From Saccharomonospora xinjiangensis XJ-54 (GTDB lineage: Bacteria; Actinomycetota; Actinomycetes; Mycobacteriales; Pseudonocardiaceae): DNA of 64,000 nt. Location of the stretch: NCBI RefSeq assembly GCF_000258175.1, contig NZ_JH636049.1, positions 210,982 through 274,981 on the forward strand, read 5' to 3'. The notes under the pieces were generated by a model that saw nothing but the letters and a program-made list of their open reading frames with translations, did no database searches and was not told the DNA's origin. Positions within the stretch are counted from its first letter, which is position 1. Each line of letters opens with the position of its first letter. Positions 34,569 to 43,861 of the stretch are shown here, piece by piece. The position numbers and the translations under genes are program-made.

Positions 34569-34619
34569 ATCGACGCCGGGGCGCTCGCGCGAAAGCGCGT
34601 GAACCGCCCCGGCGTCGAT
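34569..34619 (+). terminator. Long nested hairpin terminator
   Basis: ATCGACGCCGGGGCG and CGCCCCGGCGTCGAT form a perfect 15-bp outer stem. An inner CGCGC-GAAA-GCGCG hairpin fills the loop. It directly follows the AhpD-fold gene. Confidence 0.75.
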
Positions 34620-34742
34620 GTGTTCCCGCCGCCCTGCACCGGAGGGCCATCGGGTTCGGCCATGTGCCCCACCCGCACCACACTCGCGGGTCAGTACCCT
34701 GAACCCGACGTGACGACCGATCCTTCGCGATGGAGAGCCACG

Positions 34743-35141
34743 GTGAACGACGAGCGCCGGAACGTGGCGCTGCGCTGGCTGCTGGTCTGCCTCGTGCTGC
34801 TCGGGCTGGTCACCATGCATCACGTCGTCAACGACCACACCGAGCACATCGACCACCTCCCGGCCTCCGAGCACACCTCGGCCGCCGCTCACCCGGTCGC
34901 CCCCGAACACCACTCGCCGTCCCCCGGCCACGACGACTCGTCGGCACTGACGCACCTGTGCCTCGCCGTGCTCGTCGGGTCGATCGTCCTGGTCCTCGCT
35001 CACAGGCTTCTGCGACGGGCCACCGACCTCGCAGCAAGGCTCCGCCTTCCCGCCCCGCGCACCGGCGGCGACCGCGCTCCCCCCTTCCCGTCAGGCGTTC
35101 GAACCGGGTTCGCCTACGACCTCTGCGTGCTGCGGCTGTGA
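34743..35141 (+). CDS. Small His-rich membrane protein, DUF6153-like
   Basis: A 132-aa protein with two membrane segments, LRWLLVCLVLLGLVTMHHVV and LCLAVLVGSIVLVLAHRLLR. They are joined by a 60-residue loop rich in His (HHVVNDHTEHIDH, HPVAPEHHSPSPGHDDS). The arrangement resembles DUF6153 proteins of Streptomyces. The GTG at 34743 has GGAG seven bases upstream. The following gene, 73 bp downstream, is a DUF305 lipoprotein, a frequent neighbour. The His loop probably binds metal on the outer face. The function is unknown. Confidence 0.6.
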   Translation: MNDERRNVALRWLLVCLVLLGLVTMHHVVNDHTEHIDHLPASEHTSAAAHPVAPEHHSPSPGHDDSSALTHLCLAVLVGSIVLVLAHRLLRRATDLAARLRLPAPRTGGDRAPPFPSGVRTGFAYDLCVLRL

Positions 35142-35214
35142 TGTGCCCACGTCGCCGGGTATCCGGCGGCATTCGACCTCACAACCCACCCGACGGACGC
35201 GGAGAAGATTCGTC

Positions 35215-35853
35215 ATGAAGAAATCCCTGATCCAGGCTGCCCTTGCCACGGCGGCGGCCACAATGGTCGCGGCGGTCGCAGCCGGATGTTCCGGTGGCGG
35301 CGACGAGGGCGCGCACCAGCAAGGCGACCCGGCGCCGCGCACCAGCAGCATCGCGCAGGCCCAGCAGGAGTCCCACAACCAGGCCGACCTCACCTTCGTC
35401 CAGGGCATGATCCCTCACCACGAGGGCGCCATCGAGATGGCCGACCTCGCCGAGACCCGCACGGACAACCCCGAGATCCTCGACCTCGCGGAACGCATCC
35501 GGCAGGCGCAGGGCCCCGAGATCGAGCAGATGCGAGGCTGGCTCGACGCCTGGGGTGCCGCCGAGATGCCAGGGCCGGGGCACGACCAGGAACACGGCAG
35601 GCACGGCCAGGGCCACCACGAGGAGATGCCGGGAATGGGTGCCGAGGACATGGAACGACTCGGCAACGCGAGCGGCGCGGAGTTCGACCGGCTCTTCCTC
35701 GAGTTGATGGTCGAACACCACCAGGGCGCTGTTGACATGTCCCGCACCGTGCTCAGCGAGGGCAGCAGCCCCGAGGTGAAGGACCTGGCACAGCGCATCA
35801 TCGACTCGCAGGAAGCCGAGATCGAGGACATGCGCTCCCTGCTGAAGAACTGA
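35215..35853 (+). CDS. DUF305 lipoprotein 1
   Basis: A 212-aa exported protein. The signal ends in the lipobox VAAVAAGC. Two DUF305 (ferritin-like helical) repeats carry FVQGMIPHHEGAIEMADLAE and ELMVEHHQGAVDMSRTVLSE. A His/Met-rich linker (GPGHDQEHGRHGQGHHEEMP) joins them. The paired MIPHHEGA and MVEHHQGA motifs give His, Met and Glu ligands suited to copper. The ATG has GGAGAAG upstream. The second DUF305 gene follows after 80 bp. Such proteins are common in copper-resistance islands and may store or pass copper outside the membrane. Confidence 0.88.
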   Translation: MKKSLIQAALATAAATMVAAVAAGCSGGGDEGAHQQGDPAPRTSSIAQAQQESHNQADLTFVQGMIPHHEGAIEMADLAETRTDNPEILDLAERIRQAQGPEIEQMRGWLDAWGAAEMPGPGHDQEHGRHGQGHHEEMPGMGAEDMERLGNASGAEFDRLFLELMVEHHQGAVDMSRTVLSEGSSPEVKDLAQRIIDSQEAEIEDMRSLLKN

Positions 35854-35933
35854 ACCGGCCCCACCCATTCTCCTCGCCTGCGGGCTCGCTCCGGCGGGTC
35901 CGCAGGCCCCATCTCCGACGTGAAGGACCTCTC

Positions 35934-36530
35934 GTGCCACGCACACACCACGTTCTGCCCGCCCTGCTGATCATGCTCACCGCCGCCTGCGGCGCCGAGG
36001 ACACCGGCGCGACACCGGGTGATCCGCCGAGCGCCACCCGGAACGCGCCGTCGGGCACGGCGGAGGCGGGAAGCGACCACAACGGCAGCGACGTCGAGTT
36101 CGTCGGCGGCATGATCCCGCACCACGAACAGGCTGCCGTCGTCGCAGGGCTCGCGTCGGAGCGCGCGTCGAGCCCCGAGGTGAAGGACCTCGCCGAGCGC
36201 ATCGGGTCGGCGAACAAGGCCGAGCTGGACCAGCTGCTCGCCCTGCCGAAACTATGGGGAGTGGAGGTCACGCCCGGCACGGCGAACGACGACCACGACC
36301 ACTCACACCTCATGAGCGAGGAGACCTTCCAGCGCCTGGAACAGAGCACGGGCCCCGACTTCGACACGCTGTGGCTGGAGAACATGATCGAACACCACGA
36401 GGGCGCCGTGGAGATGGCCGAGGCGCAGCTGCGTGACGGCAAGGACCCGCTCGCGTCGATGTACGCGCAGGACATCGTCGATCGGCAGAGCAAGGAGATC
36501 GACGAGATGAGAGCCCTGCTGGGCGGGTAG
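35934..36530 (+). CDS. DUF305 lipoprotein 2
   Basis: A 198-aa relative of the preceding gene. A short signal ends in LTAAC, a lipobox. The two DUF305 repeats read FVGGMIPHHEQAAVVAGLAS and ENMIEHHEGAVEMAEAQLRD. The His-rich linker is shorter (DDHDHSHL). The start is a GTG with GAAGGACC upstream. Two different DUF305 proteins in tandem suggest either a heteromeric complex or division of labour. It ends the plus-strand run; the next genes are on the other strand. Confidence 0.85.
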   Translation: MPRTHHVLPALLIMLTAACGAEDTGATPGDPPSATRNAPSGTAEAGSDHNGSDVEFVGGMIPHHEQAAVVAGLASERASSPEVKDLAERIGSANKAELDQLLALPKLWGVEVTPGTANDDHDHSHLMSEETFQRLEQSTGPDFDTLWLENMIEHHEGAVEMAEAQLRDGKDPLASMYAQDIVDRQSKEIDEMRALLGG

Positions 36531-36547
36531 CCCGCGAAGCGCCGCGA

Positions 36548-37390
36548 TCAGCGCCGGTTGTACAGGCGCATGGTGACGGCACCGAACACGGCGGTCAGCA
36601 CCACGGCCGCACCCAACGTCCAGGCGATGGCTCCGGTGTCCCACGTGCCGTGCATGGCGCTGCGCACGGCGGCCACCACGTGGGTCACCGGGTTGACGTC
36701 CACGAACGCCTGGAGCCAGCCCGGCATGGTGCCGGGTTCGACGAGCACATTGGACAGGAAGGTACTGGGGAACAGCACCATCGAGCTGACACCCATCACG
36801 GCTTTCTCGGTGCGCAGCAGCAGCCCGAACATCGTCCAAATCCACGAGAACCCGAAGGCGAAGACGACGAGCAACGCCACCCCGGCAAGCACCCCGAGCA
36901 CACCTCCTGCGGGGCGGAACCCGATCAGCAGGCCGACCACCACGACGGTCGCCGACGCCGCCGTGTACCGGAAGACGTCCCCCAGCAGCGCGCCAACGAG
37001 TGCGGAGGGCCGCCAGATCGGCAGGGTGCGGATGCGGTCGAACACGCCCTTGGCGATATCGACGTTGACCCCCATGCCCGTGTACATCGTGATCACCATG
37101 ACGCTCATCACGAGGATGCCGGGCAGGAGGTACTGCACGTACTCGTCGGGCGAGCCGCTCAACGCCCCACCGAACAGGAACGTGAACATCAGCGTCATGA
37201 TCACCGGGAACACGGTGACGTCGATGAGTTGCTCCGTATCGTGCTTGATCTTCAGCATGGCCCGCCATCCGAACGCGAACGACGCGGCGAACGCGCTCGC
37301 GGGAGCGGGGCGTGAGCCGTCGGCGAGCACGTCACGCAGCGCCTGATTCGGCTCGCGGGCCTCGGCTTCGATGGTCTGGGTCGCGGTCAT
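36548..37390 (-). CDS. ABC-2 type exporter permease, DrrB-like
   Basis: A 280-aa membrane protein with six segments, including [54 protein letters not shown] and [20 protein letters not shown]. It has the ABC-2 signature around [20 protein letters not shown] and [13 protein letters not shown]. Its start overlaps the stop of the ATPase gene by 4 bp (ATGA), so the pair is one transporter. DrrAB exporters remove anthracyclines and other lipophilic drugs; no biosynthetic cluster is in the window, so the substrate is open. Confidence 0.92.
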   Translation of the reverse strand: MTATQTIEAEAREPNQALRDVLADGSRPAPASAFAASFAFGWRAMLKIKHDTEQLIDVTVFPVIMTLMFTFLFGGALSGSPDEYVQYLLPGILVMSVMVITMYTGMGVNVDIAKGVFDRIRTLPIWRPSALVGALLGDVFRYTAASATVVVVGLLIGFRPAGGVLGVLAGVALLVVFAFGFSWIWTMFGLLLRTEKAVMGVSSMVLFPSTFLSNVLVEPGTMPGWLQAFVDVNPVTHVVAAVRSAMHGTWDTGAIAWTLGAAVVLTAVFGAVTMRLYNRR

Positions 37391-38370
37391 GCGGGCTGCT
37401 CCTGGCTCGTTCGTTCCGTCAGGGAGAGGAACACCTCGTCGAGAGTCGGGCTGCCAAGAGTGAAGTCCTCGACGCCGATTCCCTGCCTGGCAAGGCGATC
37501 GAGCGCCCGCGCGGCGCGCGCGGTGGTGTCGTCGGCAGCGCCGCCGAGGACCCGTGCCGTGACGACGCCGGGATCGGCCCCGGCATGCGCGGTCACCCCG
37601 AGGGCGTCGCCGAGCACGGCAGCCGCCTGCGCCCAGTGCGCCGCATCACGCAGCCGCACCGTGACCGACCCCGCCCCGACGGTGGCCTTCAATTCGGCGG
37701 GGGTTCCCTCCGCGATCACGGTGCCGTGGTCGATGACCGCGAGCCGGGAGGCGAGCCGGTCAGCCTCCTCCAGATACTGAGTGGTCAGCAACACGGTGGT
37801 GCCCAACGCCACGATCTCCCTGACGATGTCCCAGATCTGGAGGCGGCTTCGCGGGTCGAGCCCCGTCGTCGGCTCGTCGAGGAAGAGAACGTCAGGAGTG
37901 ACGATGATGCTCGCGGCGATGTCGAGCCGCCTCCGCATGCCGCCCGAGTAGTCCCGCGCCAGCTTGCCCGCGGCCTCCGCGAGGCCGAACGTCTCCAGCA
38001 GCGCGTCGGCGCGGCGCCGGGCCGAGCGCGTGGGGTGGCCGAGCAACCGGCCCAGCAGCACGAGGTTCTCCCTGCCGGTGAGTCCCTCGTCCACGGACGC
38101 GTACTGACCGGTCAGGCTCACCCTCGCCCGCACGCGGTGCGGTTCGCGCTGGACGTCGTGCCCCAGCACGGTAGCCGTGCCCGCGTCGGGCTTCAGCAAC
38201 GTCGCGAGCATGCGCACCGTCGTGGTCTTGCCCGCTCCGTTGGGCCCGAGCACGCCGTAGACGGTGCCGACGGGAACGGCGAGGTCAACCCCGTTCACCG
38301 CCTTCGTCTGCCCGAACCGTTTCACCAGTCCCGACGTCTCGATCGCCAGTCCACTGTGGTCACGGGCCAC
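37387..38370 (-). CDS. ABC exporter ATPase, DrrA-like
   Basis: A 327-aa ATP-binding subunit. Walker A is [18 protein letters not shown], the signature is [16 protein letters not shown], and Walker B is [16 protein letters not shown], with the H-loop replaced by Gln in [10 protein letters not shown]. The C-terminal extension (about 90 residues) is typical of DrrA. The GTG at 38370 is chosen for GGGGGAG six bases upstream; longer frames read through low-complexity Arg/Ser sequence. It precedes the permease and overlaps it by 4 bp. Confidence 0.92.
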   Translation of the reverse strand: MARDHSGLAIETSGLVKRFGQTKAVNGVDLAVPVGTVYGVLGPNGAGKTTTVRMLATLLKPDAGTATVLGHDVQREPHRVRARVSLTGQYASVDEGLTGRENLVLLGRLLGHPTRSARRRADALLETFGLAEAAGKLARDYSGGMRRRLDIAASIIVTPDVLFLDEPTTGLDPRSRLQIWDIVREIVALGTTVLLTTQYLEEADRLASRLAVIDHGTVIAEGTPAELKATVGAGSVTVRLRDAAHWAQAAAVLGDALGVTAHAGADPGVVTARVLGGAADDTTARAARALDRLARQGIGVEDFTLGSPTLDEVFLSLTERTSQEQPA

Positions 38371-38404
38371 CGCGTTCTCCCCCACTCCCTCGGCTCGGGC
38401 CCGA

Positions 38405-38806
38405 TCAGGCCGCGACCGGGGTGTTCTGTCCGGTGCGGATGCGCCAACCCTGCGGCCCCCGCTGCAACACGAACACGATGACACTCGCCGTCCGCGTCTC
38501 GCCACCGGTTTTCTCAGCGGAGGGCCAGGTGTTGCGCTGCCGCACGTGCACGACGGCGACGTCGTCGCCGAGCAGCGCCACGTTCTCCACCGTGAACGCG
38601 CCCCGCACGCCGCGCAGCGGGCCCTCGAAGGCGGATTTCTGCGCGCGATGCAGATCGTCCGCGCCGCGCACCAGGTTGCCTGCCACGTTGACGAACACGG
38701 TGTCGGGGGTGAACAGCGCGTTCATCGCGTCGGCGTCGCCGTCGTCGAAGGCTTTGCCGTAACGCTCGACGAGCTCGATGATGTCCTGGTTCGAATCGGT
38801 GTCCAT
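38405..38806 (-). CDS. SnoaL/DUF4440-like small NTF2-fold protein
   Basis: A 133-aa protein of the SgcJ/EcaC group. It has the cone-shaped NTF2 fold pattern [40 protein letters not shown], a conserved basic patch [12 protein letters not shown] and the end strand [20 protein letters not shown]. Catalytic activity is not certain; many members are isomerases or have unknown roles. The ATG at 38806 has CAGGATG upstream, better than the TTG at 38827. It stands 34 bp before the ABC ATPase on the same strand, so it may be cotranscribed. Confidence 0.8.
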   Translation of the reverse strand: MDTDSNQDIIELVERYGKAFDDGDADAMNALFTPDTVFVNVAGNLVRGADDLHRAQKSAFEGPLRGVRGAFTVENVALLGDDVAVVHVRQRNTWPSAEKTGGETRTASVIVFVLQRGPQGWRIRTGQNTPVAA

Positions 38807-38839
38807 GCGGACATCCTGAAACCTCAAGCATGCGAGAGG

Positions 38840-40306
38840 TCAAGCTCCGGTTCCGGCTGTTCTTCGCTGGGCGGTGCCGGTGATGTTGCGTGCCATCCCG
38901 CCGAACACCAGCGTGTGGAACGGCGCGACGGCCTTCCAGTAGAGGTGACCCGCGAATCCTCTCGGGACGAACACGGCACGCTGGTGATAGACGGCACCGC
39001 CGCTCTCGTCCGGCCGCACCGACAGCTCCAGCCACGCCTGTCCTGGCAGCCGCATCTCCGCGCGCAACCGCAGCAGCCGGGGCCGGTCCACCCGTTCCAC
39101 CCGCCACCAGTCGAGAGCCTCCCCCACCCGGAGCCGGCGGGGATCACGGCGTCCGCGCCGCAGTCCGGCACCGCCGCTGAGCCGGTCGATCCAGCCACGG
39201 ACCGACCAGGCGAGCGGGAAGGAGTACCAGCCGGACTCCCCGCCGATCGACTCGACGACGTCCCACAACACCTGCGGGTCGGCATCCGTGCGTTCGGTGC
39301 GCACATCGGTGTAGACGGATCCGCCGGACCAGGTCGGGTCGAGAGGCATCGGCGCGGACGGGCCACCGGTGGCGTCGGACCAGCGGGTCGGCACATCGGC
39401 ATCCCGCACGTGGGCCAGCGCCAGCTCGATCGCGCGGTCGTAGGGAGTCAGCCCGCCCTCCGGGTCCGGGATGATCTCGGCGACCGAATGATCGCGACAC
39501 ACCACCTCGTGCACCAGCGACTCGACGAGGGGCACCGCGATGGCGCGGGGCACGGGTGTCACCAGGTTGACCCACTGCGCCGACAGCCATGGCGTCAGCA
39601 CGGGCACCACGAAAATCACGCGCCTGCGCAGCCCTGCCACGGCGGCGTAGCGGCGCATCATGTCGAGGTAGGTCAGCACCTCGGGCCCGCCGATGTCGTA
39701 CGCGGCGTTGATCTCCCCCGGCGCGGTGGCCGCGCCGAGGAGGTAGTGCAGGACGTCCGCGACGGCGATCGGCTGGATGCGGTTGCGGACCCAGCGCGGC
39801 GTGACCATCACCGGCAGGTTCTCGGTCAAGTAACGCAGCATCTCGAAACTCGCCGAACCGGAGCCGAGGATGACCGCCGCCCGCAGCTCCAGCGTGGGCA
39901 CCGCGCCCTCCCGCAGGATGCGCCCCACCTCGGAGCGTGACGCCAGGTGTGCGGACAGGGTGCCCGACTCGGGGACGATGCCGCCGAGATACACGATGCG
40001 CGACACCCCCACCACCTCGGCGACGTCCGCCACGATGTGGGCCGCCGCCCTGTCGATATCGGCGAAGCCGCGCTGGGTCAGCGAGTGGACCAGGTGGTAG
40101 ACGACGTCCTGGTCCCGCATGGCGGCGGCGACGCTCTCGGCGTCGGTGACGTCGGCGCGCACGATCTCCACCTGGTCGCGCCAGGCGACCCCGGATAGTT
40201 TCGCCGGGTTCCTGGCCACCGCGCGAACCTGATGTCCCGCGGCCAGCAGTTCGGGAATGAGGCGTCCACCGAGGTAGCCGGTGGACCCGAACACCACGCA
40301 TCGCAT
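38840..40306 (-). CDS. NAD(P)-binding SDR fused to DUF2867
   Basis: A 488-aa fusion. Residues 1-300 form an atypical short-chain dehydrogenase/NmrA-type fold with the nucleotide motif VVFGSTGYLGGRLIPELLA and RIVYLGGIVPESGTLSAHLA. Residues about 330-480 are a DUF2867 domain (LWDVVESIGGESGWYSFPLA, VGEALDWWRVERVDRPRLLR, WLELSVRPDESGGAVYHQRA). This fusion is widespread in actinobacteria. It may act on a quinone, lipid or sugar nucleotide, but no substrate is established. It lies 33 bp before the SnoaL-like gene on the same strand. Confidence 0.88.
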   Translation of the reverse strand: MRCVVFGSTGYLGGRLIPELLAAGHQVRAVARNPAKLSGVAWRDQVEIVRADVTDAESVAAAMRDQDVVYHLVHSLTQRGFADIDRAAAHIVADVAEVVGVSRIVYLGGIVPESGTLSAHLASRSEVGRILREGAVPTLELRAAVILGSGSASFEMLRYLTENLPVMVTPRWVRNRIQPIAVADVLHYLLGAATAPGEINAAYDIGGPEVLTYLDMMRRYAAVAGLRRRVIFVVPVLTPWLSAQWVNLVTPVPRAIAVPLVESLVHEVVCRDHSVAEIIPDPEGGLTPYDRAIELALAHVRDADVPTRWSDATGGPSAPMPLDPTWSGGSVYTDVRTERTDADPQVLWDVVESIGGESGWYSFPLAWSVRGWIDRLSGGAGLRRGRRDPRRLRVGEALDWWRVERVDRPRLLRLRAEMRLPGQAWLELSVRPDESGGAVYHQRAVFVPRGFAGHLYWKAVAPFHTLVFGGMARNITGTAQRRTAGTGA

Positions 40307-40400
40307 ACCGTCCGCCCCTTTCCCTTCGCTCTCGGCCTGCCGGACCCACCAGGGCAGAGTGACCGGCGCGACGACCGGGTCCCCGGAATGGCGGCGCGGA

Positions 40401-41237
40401 TCACCCCAACGGGTCAGCCAGACGGGATGGGGTCAGCAGGCGCAGCCTGCGCGCGGTGTCACTGCCCCGCTCCGCCGTGTAGAGCACGACGCGGAGGTGC
40501 CCGGCGTACTCGGTGAGCACGTCGCAGTGGAGCGCGAGTGGCCCGAGCCGGGGGTGCATGATCGTCTTGGCGTGCCGCGTGTGGGTGCCGACGACGTGGG
40601 AGTCCCACAGCCGTGCGAACCGGGAACTGACCCGGCGCAGATCCCCGACCAGCGCGCGCACCTCTTCGTCGCGGGGATACCGGGCGCTCGCCGAACGCAG
40701 GTCCGCGACGGCCGCTCGCTCGAATCTCTCCGCCTGCTCCGGCGTGGTCACGACCCTGCCGGTGTCCCCGGTGAAGTGCCGCCACACGGCGTTGCTCTCC
40801 CGCCTCGTACCGGGCAGCGGCTCTCCGGTGAGCGCGGTGAAGACGTCGTTGCACTCGATGAGGTGCCAGGCGGCGTCGTGAACGGCGACGGGCACGACGC
40901 CGAGGCGCTCGGCCAGCAGGCGCACCGCGTCAGGCACCTCGGTGACCAGCCGGTCGCCGGAGGGCGGGGCGTGGCCCGCGAGCCGGAAGAGGTGGTCCCG
41001 CTCCGGCTCGGACAGGCGCAGCGTCCGCGCCAGCGCGGTCAGCACGGAGGCGGATGCCGACGTCGCCCGTCCCTGCTCCAGTTTCACGACGTAGTCAACG
41101 GAGATCCCGGACAACAGCGCGACCTCCTCACGGCGGAGGCCGGGCGCCCTGCGGTGTGTCCCTGCGGGAAAGCCCGCCGCCGCCGGTTCGACACGCTCCC
41201 GCCACCGGCGCAACAGGACTCCGAGTTCACTGTGCAC
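40401..41237 (-). CDS. XRE-type regulator with MmyB-like ligand domain
   Basis: A 278-aa DNA-binding protein. The N-terminal HTH (LGVLLRRWRERVEP, LRREEVALLSGISVDYVVKL, QGRATSASASVLTALARTL) is followed by the MmyB-like ligand-binding domain (WHLIECNDVFTALTGEPLPG, RHAKTIMHPRLGPLALHCDV). The GTG at 41237 is chosen because it begins VHSELGVLLRRW, just before the HTH. It is divergent from the SDR gene at 41322. In this family the regulator usually represses the divergent oxidoreductase gene, and the same is likely here. Confidence 0.88.
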   Translation of the reverse strand: MHSELGVLLRRWRERVEPAAAGFPAGTHRRAPGLRREEVALLSGISVDYVVKLEQGRATSASASVLTALARTLRLSEPERDHLFRLAGHAPPSGDRLVTEVPDAVRLLAERLGVVPVAVHDAAWHLIECNDVFTALTGEPLPGTRRESNAVWRHFTGDTGRVVTTPEQAERFERAAVADLRSASARYPRDEEVRALVGDLRRVSSRFARLWDSHVVGTHTRHAKTIMHPRLGPLALHCDVLTEYAGHLRVVLYTAERGSDTARRLRLLTPSRLADPLG

Positions 41238-41245
41238 ACCCCAGT

Positions 41246-41272
41246 GTCCCAGAGTGGTACCAGCCGTCCCAG
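41246..41272. promoter_or_regulatory. Candidate operator between XRE regulator and SDR
   Basis: Two direct GTCCCAG copies (41246-41252 and 41266-41272) are 20 bp apart, two helical turns. A TGGTACCA palindrome (41255-41262) lies between them. The position in the 84-bp divergent gap suggests an operator of the XRE protein. Confidence 0.45.
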
Positions 41273-41321
41273 GAAGAACGAGCGCTACCCACGGCGAGGG
41301 CGGCGTCTCCAAGCTTGAACC

Positions 41322-42029
41322 ATGACCATCACCGTGATCACCGGCGCGACCAGGGGCCTCGGGCTGCACACCGCCCGCAGGCTCGTCGCCATGGGACACA
41401 CCGTGTACCTCGGAGCCCGCGACCCCGGCCGAGGCGAGGCCCTCTGCGCCGAACTCGGAGCCCGCCCGCTGCCGCTCGACGTGACCTCGGAGACGTCGGT
41501 GCGCGCGGCGGCCGACCACGTGCGGCGCGAGACAGGGCACGTCGATGTCCTCGTCAACAACGCGGGCATCGCCGGGGCGCCCGTGTCCGCCCCTGAACTC
41601 GACGCGGCCACCCTGCTGGAGGTGCTGGACACCAACGTGCTCGGTGCCGTGCGGGTTCTGCGCGCGTTCCTGCCGCTGCTCGGACACAGCCGCGAGCCGG
41701 TGGTGGTCAACGTGAGCAGCGGGCTCGGTTCCCTCGCGGCGGCCTCCGCACCCGACGCGCACCGCGACACGGTCCCGGCCTGGCTTCCCGCACCGGCCTA
41801 CGCCACGTCCAAGGCAGCACTCAACATGCTGACACTCCAGTACGCCCACGCGCTGCCGGGGATGCGGATCAACGCCGTCGATCCCGGCTACACGGCCACG
41901 GACTTCAACGGCAACACCGGAACGCAGACCGTGGCCGAGGGGGCCGAGATCATCGTCAGACTCGCCACCGTCGGCGCCGACGGCCCGACCGGTGGTTTCC
42001 ACCAGCTGAAGGGAGCCGTTTCATGGTGA
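41322..42029 (+). CDS. Short-chain dehydrogenase/reductase
   Basis: A 235-aa classical SDR. The NAD(P) motif is TGATRGLGLHTARRL, NNAGIAG follows, and the catalytic Ser-Tyr-Lys are in VNVSSGLGS and PAYATSKAALNML. The C-terminus GADGPTGGFHQLKGAVSW is common in carbonyl reductase-like SDRs. Its substrate is unknown. The stop overlaps the start of the DsbA-like gene by 7 bp, so the two are coupled, and both are probably under the divergent XRE regulator. Confidence 0.92.
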   Translation: MTITVITGATRGLGLHTARRLVAMGHTVYLGARDPGRGEALCAELGARPLPLDVTSETSVRAAADHVRRETGHVDVLVNNAGIAGAPVSAPELDAATLLEVLDTNVLGAVRVLRAFLPLLGHSREPVVVNVSSGLGSLAAASAPDAHRDTVPAWLPAPAYATSKAALNMLTLQYAHALPGMRINAVDPGYTATDFNGNTGTQTVAEGAEIIVRLATVGADGPTGGFHQLKGAVSW

Positions 42030-42658
42030 ACGACAAGCGGATCGTGCGCACCGTGGACGTCGTCGTCGATTTCGTCTGCGTGCATTGCTGTCTCGCCTTC
42101 ACCCGCTTCCGCCGCGCCGCCAACCGCTACCGCGCGACCGGGGCCGATCTGCGGGTGCGGTTGCGTCCCTTCCAGCTGAGGCCCGATGCCCCTGCGGAAG
42201 GAGAGGCGTTGTTCGCGGTGCATGTTCGCGAGCGGGGTGAGCGCTTCGCGAGGGAGGTGGCGGCCGACAGCACGATCGGGGCGGCGGACGGGCTGGACAT
42301 CCGGCTTCGCGACGCGATCTTCACCAACACCGCCGCCGCCCACAGGCTCGTCGCGGTGGCAGCGGAACAGGGGCTCGCCGAGGAGATGACGGAGCGCCTC
42401 TTCCGCGCCTACTTCACCGACGGCGTGAACATCGCCGAGCCGGACGTGCTCGACCGGCTCGCCGCCGAGGTCGGCGTCGCGAGCAGCGGTGACGGTGGGG
42501 ATGGTGGGGGCGGCAGTGACAACGACGCGCTGAGTGCGGCACTCGCCGAGGTCCGCGCGAGCGGGGTGACGACCGTGCCGCTGTTTCGCTTCGACGACGG
42601 CACCGTGCTGGAGGGCGAGCCCGCCGAGGCGGAGTTCACCTCGGCGCTGACCCGGTGA
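42023..42658 (+). CDS. DsbA-family (FrnE-like) oxidoreductase
   Basis: A 211-aa cytosolic thioredoxin-fold protein with the active site DFVCVHCCLAFTRFRRA (CVHC). Its helical insertion has the FrnE/HCCA isomerase style (EMTERLFRAYFTDGVNIAEP). The cis-Pro loop is GVTTVPLFRFDDG. A Gly/Ser-rich run (SSGDGGDGGGGSDN) interrupts the C-terminal half, unlike most relatives. It lacks a signal peptide, so the job is thiol redox or isomerase chemistry in the cytosol. It is translated together with the SDR. Confidence 0.88.
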   Translation: MVNDKRIVRTVDVVVDFVCVHCCLAFTRFRRAANRYRATGADLRVRLRPFQLRPDAPAEGEALFAVHVRERGERFAREVAADSTIGAADGLDIRLRDAIFTNTAAAHRLVAVAAEQGLAEEMTERLFRAYFTDGVNIAEPDVLDRLAAEVGVASSGDGGDGGGGSDNDALSAALAEVRASGVTTVPLFRFDDGTVLEGEPAEAEFTSALTR

Positions 42659-42667
42659 ACTCCACCC

Positions 42668-43861
42668 TCACCGCAGGGCCGAGGCCACCTCCTCGCAGAA
42701 CCTGCTCACCTCGTCCGGGGTGTTGTAGTGGTGCACGGAGGCGCGGACCAGCTCGTCGAGGCCGCGGCTTTCCATGTCCCACGGGGTCGATGACGCGTGG
42801 GAGACGGTGACGTGGACGCCGCGATCCCGCAACGTCGCGACGAGGTCCCGCGCCGGCGTCGTCCCTGCCCGGAACGACACGATGCCCGAGCGCCGTGACC
42901 CGATGTCGGTCACGGCGACGCCGGGCAGTTCGCCGAGCAGCCCGCGCAGGTGCTCGGCCAGCTCTGTGACGTAGTCGTGCACCCACTGCGGCCCCGCGTC
43001 GAGGTAGTAGCGCGCCGCCTCGCCGAGCCCGAGCACGGCGGCGACGTTGCGTTCGAACAGCTCGAACCGTCGCGCGTCGTCGCGCAGGCGCACGCGGCTG
43101 TCCTCGATCGACCCGGAGGCCAGGTCCACGTGCGAGGGCGTCAACTCGTCGAGTACCGAGCGGCGGACGGCGAGGAACCCGGTGCCCCTCGGCGCGCGAA
43201 GGAACTTGCGGCCGGTGGCCGACAGGGCGTCGGCTCGGACGGCGTCGAAGTCGATCGGGATCTGGCCGATGCTCTGGCAGGCGTCCACCAGGAACAGCGC
43301 GGGACTGTCGGCGACGATCTCGCCGATGCGCTCCACCGGCTGCACGAGACCGCCGTTGCTGGGCGCGTGCGTGATCGCCACCATGCGGACCCGGTCGTCG
43401 AGCATCGCCCGCAGCCCGTCGAGGTCGAGATCGCCCTCCTCGGTGCTCGGCACCCGCTCCACCGAGACACCGAGTTCGCGCGCCACCGACAGCATGGCGA
43501 TGAGGTTGCTGGAGTACTCGGGAGCCGCGGTGAGCACCCGATCTCCCTCCCGCCAGCGCACGGCGGTGAACAGCGACAGCCACGAGCGTGTGGCACTGTC
43601 GGTGATCGCGATCTCCTCCGGCCTCGCCCCCACCAGCCTGGCCAGCGTGGCATAGCCGTCGTCCAGTTCGTCGCGCACCTCGTCGGCGGCGATGTACCCG
43701 CCGACGCTCTCCTCGCGGCGGAGGTGCCGCACGACCCGGTCCACCACCTGCCTCGGTGGAAGCGAAGAACCCGCGTTGTCGAAGTGCACGACGGTGTCGC
43801 AAGCCGGAGTGTCCGCCCGCGACTTCGCGACCTTCTCCAGGGTGGCACTGTCGGTGATCAT
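42668..43861 (-). CDS. Class V aminotransferase (PLP enzyme)
   Basis: A 397-aa PLP-dependent enzyme of the cysteine desulfurase/isopenicillin N epimerase fold. It has FDNAGSSLPPRQVVDRVVRH at the N-terminus, the cofactor Asp and Gln in ALFLVDACQSIGQIPIDF, and the Schiff-base Lys in SATGRKFLRAPRGTGFLAVR. The C-terminal RASVHHYNTPDEVSRFCEEV resembles EgtE and related C-S lyases. Cysteine desulfurase, C-S lyase or epimerase activity are all possible. The ATG at 43861 has GAGGGA upstream. It is convergent with the DsbA gene. Confidence 0.88.
   Translation of the reverse strand: MITDSATLEKVAKSRADTPACDTVVHFDNAGSSLPPRQVVDRVVRHLRREESVGGYIAADEVRDELDDGYATLARLVGARPEEIAITDSATRSWLSLFTAVRWREGDRVLTAAPEYSSNLIAMLSVARELGVSVERVPSTEEGDLDLDGLRAMLDDRVRMVAITHAPSNGGLVQPVERIGEIVADSPALFLVDACQSIGQIPIDFDAVRADALSATGRKFLRAPRGTGFLAVRRSVLDELTPSHVDLASGSIEDSRVRLRDDARRFELFERNVAAVLGLGEAARYYLDAGPQWVHDYVTELAEHLRGLLGELPGVAVTDIGSRRSGIVSFRAGTTPARDLVATLRDRGVHVTVSHASSTPWDMESRGLDELVRASVHHYNTPDEVSRFCEEVASALR

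Noticed and set aside
32645..34681. A 678-codon minus-strand frame opposite the MFS and AhpD genes.
   Set aside because: Composition is low-complexity Arg/Gly/His; the plus-strand genes have motifs and ribosome sites.
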